DNA of 5,743 nt, taken from positions 1-5,743 of the forward strand of contig JAZRXE010000026.1 of assembly GCA_045600065.1 (NCBI GenBank). The letters are read 5' to 3'. Position numbers and translations under genes: made by a program. The notes beneath the pieces were generated by a model. The model saw only the letters and a list, made by a program, of their open reading frames with translations, had not been told where the DNA came from and ran no database searches. Below, one piece after another: positions 1 to 4,429 of this stretch (positions are counted from its first letter, which is position 1; every line of letters begins with the position of its first letter). Source of the stretch: RGIG2707 sp045600065. GTDB taxonomy: Bacteria; Bacillota; Clostridia; Peptostreptococcales; Anaerovoracaceae.

Positions 1-1056
1 GACCTCCAGCTGAGCTTCATACTGGTCTACAGTGTACTGCTGCATGCTCCAGGTTGCGGTGGGCAGTCCGGTAGCACCGTCTGAGGCACCCAGGTTAGCG
101 CTGTTAGCGCCGGCGATCTCTGCAAAGCTTCCGTCATAGGACTTTGCGATAGCCCAGGCTGCTGCTTCGCCTACGCCCTTCAGAGCGGAGGTGATAACAG
201 TTTCGGACAGGAAGCTCTGGTCGGAGTCTACGCCTACTACATATGCGTCATTGGCAGATGCAGCTGCTACGATGGAGTTGAACATGGAACCGCCGCAGGC
301 GAAGATGACTTCGGTGCCGTTCTGATACCAACCCTCGACCATTGCCTGGAGTTCGGCGGAAGCGCTGAAGGATGCGCCATACTGCCAGCTGTAGTTCAGC
401 TCGACGGTCTTGCCCATTTCCTTGGCTGCTGCTTCAGCACCCTGAGCAAATCCGTAGCCGTATCTGCAGCATGCGGGATTTGTTCCGCCGCCGCCGCCGC
501 AGAATCCGAGCTTTTCGAAGCCTTCCTTAACAACTGCATAGCCTGCAAAGTAACCGCACTGCTCTTCGCGGAATACGATGCCTGCAACGTTGTCAAGTCC
601 GAGGCTCCAGCCGTCGATGAATACAAAGTTTACTTCGGGGAATTCCTTGGCTGCCTTTTCCAGAGCGGTGCCCTGCATGAAGCCTGCGCAAACGATGACC
701 TTTGCGCCGCCTTCAGCTGCTGCCTTCATGGCGTCGTAACGGTCGTCGTCAGTTGCCTGATCGCCGTTAGCGGGCTGATAGTACTTGTAGCTGAGGCCGT
801 TGTTGGCTGCATAGAGCTTGACGCCGTCATAGGTTCCCTGGTTGAAGGACTGGTCCTTCAGCTGGCCTACGTCAGTTACGAATGCTACTTCGTAGGTGCC
901 GTCTTCAGAGGTCATGCTGTCTTCGATGTCGTCAGCATTCTCATACACTGTAGGCTCGTTGCCTACAGCGGGAGCGGGGTCTTCCTTCTTTTCTCCGCAA
1001 GCTGCCATGGAGAGCACCATTGCGAGAACCAGAAGAATGGAAAGTAATTTCTTCAT
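1..1056 (-). CDS. BMP-family nucleoside-binding lipoprotein of an ABC transporter (3' end missing)
   Basis: Substrate-binding lipoprotein of the basic membrane protein (BMP/PnrA/Med) family, whose characterised members deliver nucleosides to an ABC importer from the outer face of the membrane. The visible 352 residues start with a lipoprotein signal peptide (MKKLL, hydrophobic core, LSMAAC; lipidated Cys20), then an acidic linker to about residue 53. The binding fold follows: VAFVTDVGQLKDQSFNQ (about 57-73, with the family's SFNQ signature), VIVCAGF (120-126), FVFIDGW (144-150), VIFACGG (250-256), GVDSDQ (275-280) and ITSALKGVGEAA (288-299). All match the family order. The start at 1056 is fixed by AGGAG at 1064-1068, seven bases upstream. 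The frame is still open at base 1, so only the extreme C-terminus is absent. Oddities are a five-glycine run (187-191) where relatives usually have a short GG-x-P loop, and a Cys pair at 196-197. All ten Ile codons are ATC or ATT, unlike the ATA-rich neighbours. Nucleoside as ligand is inferred from family and operon; the exact ligand is not shown. Confidence 0.93.
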   Translation of the reverse strand, partial: MKKLLSILLVLAMVLSMAACGEKKEDPAPAVGNEPTVYENADDIEDSMTSEDGTYEVAFVTDVGQLKDQSFNQGTYDGVKLYAANNGLSYKYYQPANGDQATDDDRYDAMKAAAEGGAKVIVCAGFMQGTALEKAAKEFPEVNFVFIDGWSLGLDNVAGIVFREEQCGYFAGYAVVKEGFEKLGFCGGGGGTNPACCRYGYGFAQGAEAAAKEMGKTVELNYSWQYGASFSASAELQAMVEGWYQNGTEVIFACGGSMFNSIVAAASANDAYVVGVDSDQSFLSETVITSALKGVGEAAAWAIAKSYDGSFAEIAGANSANLGASDGATGLPTATWSMQQYTVDQYEAQLEV

Positions 1057-1099
1057 TTGATATCTCCTCATTAAAACAAATCTAAGCGACTTGAACGAA

Positions 1100-1115
1100 A
1101 ATAACTTCAGTTATT
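1100..1115. promoter_or_regulatory. Candidate operator: palindrome over the lipoprotein promoter start
   Basis: AATAACT-TC-AGTTATT is a perfect 7+7 base inverted repeat with a 2-base centre. It overlaps the first bases of the -10 box (1113-1118) and covers the predicted transcription start near 1106. A protein bound here would block RNA polymerase, so a repressor operator is the simplest reading. In RNA a 2-base loop would fold poorly, which favours a DNA-binding site over a hairpin. The regulator is unknown and its binding is inference. Confidence 0.45.
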
Positions 1116-1141
1116 ATATCACCCCTTATGCAGAGTGACAA
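1113..1141 (-). promoter_or_regulatory. Strong sigma-A-type promoter for the BMP lipoprotein gene
   Basis: Read on the minus strand, TTGTCA (1136-1141) is followed after exactly 17 bases by a perfect TATAAT (1113-1118). This is 11 of 12 matches to the vegetative consensus at optimal spacing. The predicted transcription start lies near 1106, giving a leader of about 50 bases to the ATG at 1056. It sits between deoC and the lipoprotein gene, so the lipoprotein can be transcribed independently of the upstream nucleotide-salvage genes. I see no GC-rich hairpin with a T-run after deoC, so read-through from upstream may also occur. Confidence 0.8.
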
Positions 1142-1149
1142 TGCTGAAT

Positions 1150-1179
1150 TAAAGTTTATGAAATATTTGTGTAAAGTTT
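1150..1179. repeat. Paired TAAAGTTT direct repeats upstream of the lipoprotein promoter
   Basis: TAAAGTTT occurs at 1150-1157 and again at 1172-1179, 22 bases apart (about two helical turns), just upstream of the -35 box at 1136-1141. Between them is the palindrome AAATATTT (1161-1168), flanked by TTTA and TAAA. The tract may be an UP-like A/T-rich element that strengthens the promoter, or an activator site centred near -58. In DNA this AT-rich, chance repetition is possible. Confidence 0.3.
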
Positions 1180-1186
1180 TGTATTT

Positions 1187-1840
1187 TTACTCCATAGATT
1201 TCGCGATCCTGACTATTCTGCTGGTGCCGAGTCTGTCTGCGCCCAGGGCAATAAAATCGGCTGCATCCTCCAGGCTGGAAATACCTCCGGCTGCCTTGAC
1301 CTTTACTCCGGGCCCCACGTTCGCCTTAAGAAGAGCCACATCCTCTTTGGTGGCACCCCCGCTGGAAAATCCCGTGGAGGTCTTGATATAGTCCGCTCCG
1401 GCCTCTGTGACAAGTCTGCACATAGTAAGCTTTTCTTCCTCTGTAAGCAGGCAGGCCTCGATGATGACCTTCAGTATCTTGTCTGCGCATATGGCCTTCA
1501 GGGTCTTTATCTCTTCCAGTACATACTGAGTGTTGCCCTCTTTAAGCGCGCCGATATTGATGACCATATCGATCTCGTCCGCTCCCTCCTCAAGGGCGCG
1601 TTCTGTCTCGAAGGCCTTTACCCCGGTGGTACTGTAGCCGTTGGGAAAGCCTATTACAGTGCATATCGCCAGCTTGTCACCGACATATTCCTTTGCCCTT
1701 TTCACAAAGCCCGGAGGTATGCATACCGAGGCGGTGGAATACTTTATTCCGTCATCGCAGATGACCTTTATCTGATCCCAGGTGCAGTCCTGTGCAAGCA
1801 GCGTGTGATCGCATTTTGCGAGTATGTCTTTTACTTCCAT
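1187..1840 (-). CDS. deoC: Deoxyribose-phosphate aldolase
   Basis: Cytosolic class I aldolase that reversibly cleaves 2-deoxyribose-5-phosphate into acetaldehyde and glyceraldehyde-3-phosphate, the last step in catabolism of deoxynucleosides. The 217-residue protein has the length of the short bacterial DeoC form and a complete TIM-barrel. Landmarks are DHTLL (11-15), ADEIDMVINIGAL (87-99, Asp91 matching the catalytic Asp of the E. coli enzyme), GADYIKTSTGF (148-158, with Schiff-base Lys153), and VKAAGGI (181-187, Lys182 being the second active-site Lys). The C-terminal GADRLGTS (200-207) is the phosphate-binding loop. The start at 1840 has AAAGGCGG (1846-1853) just upstream and lies 13 bases after the cdd stop, so the two are almost surely cotranscribed and may be translationally coupled. 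Codon use is rich in ATA. No frameshift or missing catalytic residue is seen. Confidence 0.97.
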   Translation of the reverse strand: MEVKDILAKCDHTLLAQDCTWDQIKVICDDGIKYSTASVCIPPGFVKRAKEYVGDKLAICTVIGFPNGYSTTGVKAFETERALEEGADEIDMVINIGALKEGNTQYVLEEIKTLKAICADKILKVIIEACLLTEEEKLTMCRLVTEAGADYIKTSTGFSSGGATKEDVALLKANVGPGVKVKAAGGISSLEDAADFIALGADRLGTSRIVRIAKSME

Positions 1841-1853
1841 TTTGTCCGCCTTT

Positions 1854-2261
1854 CTAAAGGTTGAATATCAGGGGCATTACCTGATCCAGGGAATAAATGT
1901 GATAATTGTTTTCGTCTTTAAACAGTATCACCTTAAAATCCTCATCTCCGAATTCCGCCATAAACTGCCTGCAAATACCGCAGGGGGGACACTGATCTCT
2001 CAGCTCTGAGCCCTCCTCTCCCCCGCAGATCGCAATGGCGTCAAACTGCATGCAGCCCTCGCTGACGGCCTTGCCGTAGGCTGTGCGCTCAGCGCACTGG
2101 GTCGCCCCGAAGCTGGCATTTTCAACGTTGCAGCCTCCGAACATACGCCCGTCTTTTCCGAGCAGAGCCGCGCCCACCTTAAAATGGCTGTAGGGAGCAT
2201 AGGCCTTTTCTCTGGAGGAAAGCGCCAGAGCCATCAGATCCTTCATCTGAATATCGTTCAT
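1854..2261 (-). CDS. cdd: Cytidine deaminase
   Basis: Zinc enzyme of pyrimidine salvage that hydrolytically deaminates cytidine and deoxycytidine to uridine and deoxyuridine in the cytosol. At 135 residues it is the short, homotetrameric type found in Gram-positive bacteria. Visible motifs are YAPYSHFKVGAAL (21-33, substrate-side Phe27), GCNVENASFG (43-52, ribose-contacting Asn45 and Glu47), CAERTA (56-61, zinc ligand Cys56 and catalytic Glu58) and PCGICRQ (93-99, zinc ligands Cys94 and Cys97). The three-Cys zinc site is therefore complete. The start at 2261 is supported by a perfect AGGAGG (2270-2275) with 8-base spacing, which abuts the stop of the upstream nucleotidase gene (14-base gap). 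It lies between the nucleotidase and deoC, which fits a nucleoside catabolism operon. Confidence 0.97.
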   Translation of the reverse strand: MNDIQMKDLMALALSSREKAYAPYSHFKVGAALLGKDGRMFGGCNVENASFGATQCAERTAYGKAVSEGCMQFDAIAICGGEEGSELRDQCPPCGICRQFMAEFGDEDFKVILFKDENNYHIYSLDQVMPLIFNL

Positions 2262-2275
2262 AAGTTCCGCCTCCT

Positions 2276-4162
2276 TTATTTATCAGCTTTTTTGCCAGTA
2301 TGCTTTTTTACAAGCTTTACCGACACAGTCAGCAGCAGCAATATCAGCAGCGCAGCCCCTGCCGCCAGCAGAGTTGCAGCCCCGGGATGAGCTATGATCG
2401 CAAGTCCGCCCTCAGCATACTTTACCTTTCTGCCTGCCGCGTCCTTATACATTTCGGGTATTTCCGGAAGTTCCCCTTCTCCCTTGTCAAAAGAGGAGAG
2501 GTAGTCTGCGAAGGCGAACCATTCCTTCAGCTCCCGGCCTTCAAGATCGCTCAGAGCACAGCTGTAAAAATCCTGCACAGGGCTTCCGTCCGCGTATTTG
2601 GGAACTATGGACAGTATGCCCTTTGTAAGTCCGTTGAGCATGCCCAGCATATTGGCAGCGTACATATTGCAGCAGACCTTGTAAAGCCTGCCGTCCTCTA
2701 TATCCTCCATGCTTCCGTCTGCACGGACAAGATGAAGCTCAGTTACCCGGTCAAGCAGCATGCGCTTTGTGTTGAAGCTGTATTCCAGACCTGAATAGCT
2801 CATTTTTATGGAGCTTACCATGGGCCCCAGGGAAGCGTCCAGCTCTGTTAGCAGCTTAAGCTCCCGGCCTGTGATATATGCGGTAAGCAGAGGATGTCCG
2901 GCGGAGCCGTCCTCACCTGCGCCCAGGGAGCATATTTCAAAGGCGTCGGAGACGCTTATATCGCCCTCGGTAAAGGATCCTCTGATGGTGCCCAGACCCA
3001 CCAGAGCAACATCTATATCGTCAATGCCGTTTTTGCGTGCCTCGTAAAGATAGGAATCCGCTATCAGATTGCCCAATGGGTATTCCTGATGGCTGGCATA
3101 CATATCGTCAAGGGACATGAAATCGAAGCCGCAGTGGGCAAGCAGCTGATCGGCCCTGAGCCTGTAGGGCGCCAGATAGCTGCCGTCTATGAAGCTGTTG
3201 TAATCCTCCAGCAGAGCCTTGATATCCGCATCGTCTGCAACGCCGTCATCCAGAGGGATGATCCTGTAGCCGGAAAAGCTTACACTCCCATCGGGAGCTA
3301 CGCTTACATCCACGCAGCCTGCGGCTGACAAATAGCAGCCCGCGGAGGCTATCAGTGTATCGCCGACCATACACGGCTGCGTATAAACGCTGTGGGTATG
3401 CCCGGAAAGTATCATATCTATCCCGGGTACTGCCTTTGCAAGCTCCGCGTCCTCTCCCTGACCATTTCCGTCGCTGCCGCTGTGAGACAGGGCGATTATA
3501 ACATCGCAGCGTCCCGAAAGCGCCGAGACAGCCTTCTTTGCTGCCTCTGCCTGATCCGTCCACTTCATTCCCGAGGTGGGAGAATCCTCTATGGAGCTTT
3601 CGCCGGAAAGCCCGAACAGACCCAGACGCATGCCGTTTTCGGCTTCTATTACAGTATACGAGGTCCCTTCGGCGCCGGCAAGGCTGTTATACTCTTCCAT
3701 AGCCGACCGGACAGTCTGCTGCTCGGGGCTCAGATCCCCGGAAAAATCCAGATTCGCACAGAGCAGAGGCGGAAGCTGGCTGTAATACTTCATGGCAGAC
3801 CCAAGCATGGCGGCAAAGCCCCTGCCTGCGTGATCCCATTCGTGATTACCTATGCAAGCAGCCCTGCAGCCAAGAGCTGCCAGCATGCCCAGCTCAAGCG
3901 CCCTGTCTTCGTAACCGGTCTGGTAAAGGGTCCCCTGGGAAAAATCCCCGCCGTCCAGATACACCAGGCTTCCGTCTGCGGAAGCTGCCCTTTCGGCACT
4001 CAAAACAGTATTAAGCTTAGGTGCTTTATCGATGAACGAATGAATATCGTGTGTAAAAACGATGCGCGTAGTAAGGCCCCCGGTCTGAGTCTGGGCGTAT
4101 ACGGGCAGAGAGCACAGCAGCAGCGCGGCGGCCAGCATCAATGCGGCAAGTCTTTTTTTCAT
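2276..4162 (-). CDS. Secreted, membrane-anchored 5'-nucleotidase-family metallophosphoesterase
   Basis: UshA/CpdB-type two-domain phosphoesterase, 628 residues, expected to remove phosphate from extracellular nucleotides so that nucleosides can be imported. A signal peptide (MKKRL, hydrophobic core, VYA-Q with cleavage likely after Ala23) leads to a calcineurin-like domain (about 32-300). Its dinuclear metal motifs are all present: FTHDIHS (Asp39, His41), GGDFSQG (Asp73), GNHEWDH (Asn106, His107), LSHSG (His227) and SGHTH (His255, His257). A 5'-nucleotidase C-terminal domain (about 330-555) has YPLGNLIADS (361-370) and GTIRGSF (391-397, Arg394), but the usual GGDGY/F nucleotide-stacking loop after YKV is absent; residues 494-520 read differently (NMYAANMLGMLNG). 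A hydrophobic helix (about 594-616) and a Lys-rich tail end the protein, indicating a C-terminal membrane anchor rather than LPXTG sorting. The start at 4162 is the first possible ATG, because an in-frame TAG lies two codons upstream; no good Shine-Dalgarno is present. It heads the operon with cdd and deoC. Exact substrate (5'-nucleotide, cyclic nucleotide or other phosphate ester) is uncertain. Confidence 0.93.
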   Translation of the reverse strand: MKKRLAALMLAAALLLCSLPVYAQTQTGGLTTRIVFTHDIHSFIDKAPKLNTVLSAERAASADGSLVYLDGGDFSQGTLYQTGYEDRALELGMLAALGCRAACIGNHEWDHAGRGFAAMLGSAMKYYSQLPPLLCANLDFSGDLSPEQQTVRSAMEEYNSLAGAEGTSYTVIEAENGMRLGLFGLSGESSIEDSPTSGMKWTDQAEAAKKAVSALSGRCDVIIALSHSGSDGNGQGEDAELAKAVPGIDMILSGHTHSVYTQPCMVGDTLIASAGCYLSAAGCVDVSVAPDGSVSFSGYRIIPLDDGVADDADIKALLEDYNSFIDGSYLAPYRLRADQLLAHCGFDFMSLDDMYASHQEYPLGNLIADSYLYEARKNGIDDIDVALVGLGTIRGSFTEGDISVSDAFEICSLGAGEDGSAGHPLLTAYITGRELKLLTELDASLGPMVSSIKMSYSGLEYSFNTKRMLLDRVTELHLVRADGSMEDIEDGRLYKVCCNMYAANMLGMLNGLTKGILSIVPKYADGSPVQDFYSCALSDLEGRELKEWFAFADYLSSFDKGEGELPEIPEMYKDAAGRKVKYAEGGLAIIAHPGAATLLAAGAALLILLLLTVSVKLVKKHTGKKADK

Positions 4163-4204
4163 TTGCTAAAGCATGATCCGTTCAGCCGTGTTTACAGGCT
4201 TTGA

Positions 4205-4240
4205 GGATACTTCCTTTCTCCGGAAAGAATTCCGGTATCC
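4205..4240 (-). repeat. Nested and competing hairpins in the nucleotidase leader (proximal)
   Basis: CCGGAA (4220-4225) and TTCCGG (4230-4235) form a perfect 6-bp stem with a 4-base loop. An outer pair, GGATAC (4205-4210) with GTATCC (4235-4240), can enclose it. A different 5-bp stem, CTTTC (4214-4218) with GAAAG (4223-4227), uses the same bases and would exclude the first. The Shine-Dalgarno-like purine run at 4210-4217 falls inside this structure. The 16-base CCGG palindrome could equally be a protein operator in DNA. Confidence 0.45.
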
Positions 4241-4257
4241 CGCAAAAATGGCAGGTA

Positions 4258-4293
4258 CTGATCCGGGCTATCAGGTGTTCAGATATGCCCGGA
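4258..4293 (-). repeat. Two mutually exclusive hairpins in the nucleotidase leader (distal)
   Basis: TCCGGGC (4262-4268) pairs with GCCCGGA (4287-4293), continued inside by TATC (4269-4272) with GATA (4282-4285), giving an 11-bp stem with one bulge and a 9-base loop. A competing stem, CTGAT (4258-4262) with ATCAG (4270-4274), takes bases from the first. In the transcript the distal stem comes first and is followed 13 bases later by a run of five U (complement of 4244-4248), too far away for a standard intrinsic terminator. Whether either forms in the cell is unknown. Confidence 0.45.
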
Positions 4294-4303
4294 CTGCAAT
4301 TGT

Positions 4304-4331
4304 ATTATACACTCCCCCGGCCATTTGCGTA
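4304..4331 (-). promoter_or_regulatory. Predicted promoter of the nucleotidase-cdd-deoC operon
   Basis: On the minus strand a perfect TATAAT lies at 4304-4309. The best -35 candidate is weak: TACGCA (4326-4331), 16 bases upstream, matching 3 of 6 consensus positions. The G-rich spacer is unusual. A poor -35 next to a perfect -10 is what is often seen at activator-dependent promoters. This would place the start near 4297. The region between this box and the divergent promoter could hold a shared regulator site. Confidence 0.5.
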
Positions 4332-4373
4332 TCCGGACACCCGAAATTCCGTAAACATTGCGGTGCTAAGCTG

Positions 4374-4402
4374 TTCATACCCGGAGGAACATCGTGTATA
4401 AT
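4374..4402 (+). promoter_or_regulatory. Promoter of the M18 aminopeptidase gene
   Basis: TTCATA (4374-4379, 4 of 6 to consensus) and a perfect TATAAT (4397-4402) are separated by 17 bases. Transcription would begin near 4409, leaving a short, A-rich leader of about 20 bases that carries the ribosome binding site AAAGGAAG (4416-4423). The -10 is preceded by the same GTG as in the divergent nucleotidase promoter. Confidence 0.65.
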
Positions 4403-4429
4403 TAAAGAAAAAAAGAAAGGAAGATCATT

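Larger units (their letters stand above)
4163..4303 (-). promoter_or_regulatory. Long structured 5' leader of the nucleotidase operon
   Basis: About 135 bases separate the predicted transcription start (near 4297) from the ATG at 4162, long for a gene with no coding content upstream. The stretch contains several inverted repeats, listed separately, some of which cannot form at the same time. A purine-rich AAAGGAAG (4210-4217) resembles a Shine-Dalgarno site but has no start codon 5-10 bases downstream, and lies 47 bases from the real start. A two-codon in-frame ATG-CTT-TAG (4166-4174) precedes the start. I do not recognise any known riboswitch class: the purine-riboswitch conserved core is not visible. 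The combination suggests control by RNA folding, but that is inference. Confidence 0.4.

Noticed and set aside
396..626. A 76-codon minus-strand frame inside the lipoprotein gene
   Set aside because: It is an out-of-frame shadow; the lipoprotein frame carries the conserved BMP motifs through the same bases.
1057..1186. Intrinsic terminator between deoC and the lipoprotein gene
   Set aside because: The gap is AT-rich with no GC-rich stem followed by a T-run on the minus strand; only the short start-site palindrome and AT-rich repeats are seen.
1128..1391. An 87-codon plus-strand frame starting in the deoC-lipoprotein gap
   Set aside because: Most of it is antisense to the DeoC C-terminus including the active-site lysines; it has no ribosome binding site.
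3392..4204. A 270-codon open frame on the plus strand, antisense to the nucleotidase
   Set aside because: It lies opposite a gene with intact catalytic motifs and a signal peptide, has no ribosome binding site or recognisable domain, and is explained by the GC-rich composition of the real gene.
4163..4303. Purine (guanine/adenine/2'-deoxyguanosine) riboswitch ahead of the nucleotidase
   Set aside because: The conserved three-way junction sequence and loop elements of that class are not visible in the leader.
4220..4384. Seven CCGG tetramers in about 165 bases of the divergent region
   Set aside because: CCGG is also frequent in the neighbouring coding DNA, and the flanking bases share no clear longer motif beyond the two palindromes already listed.
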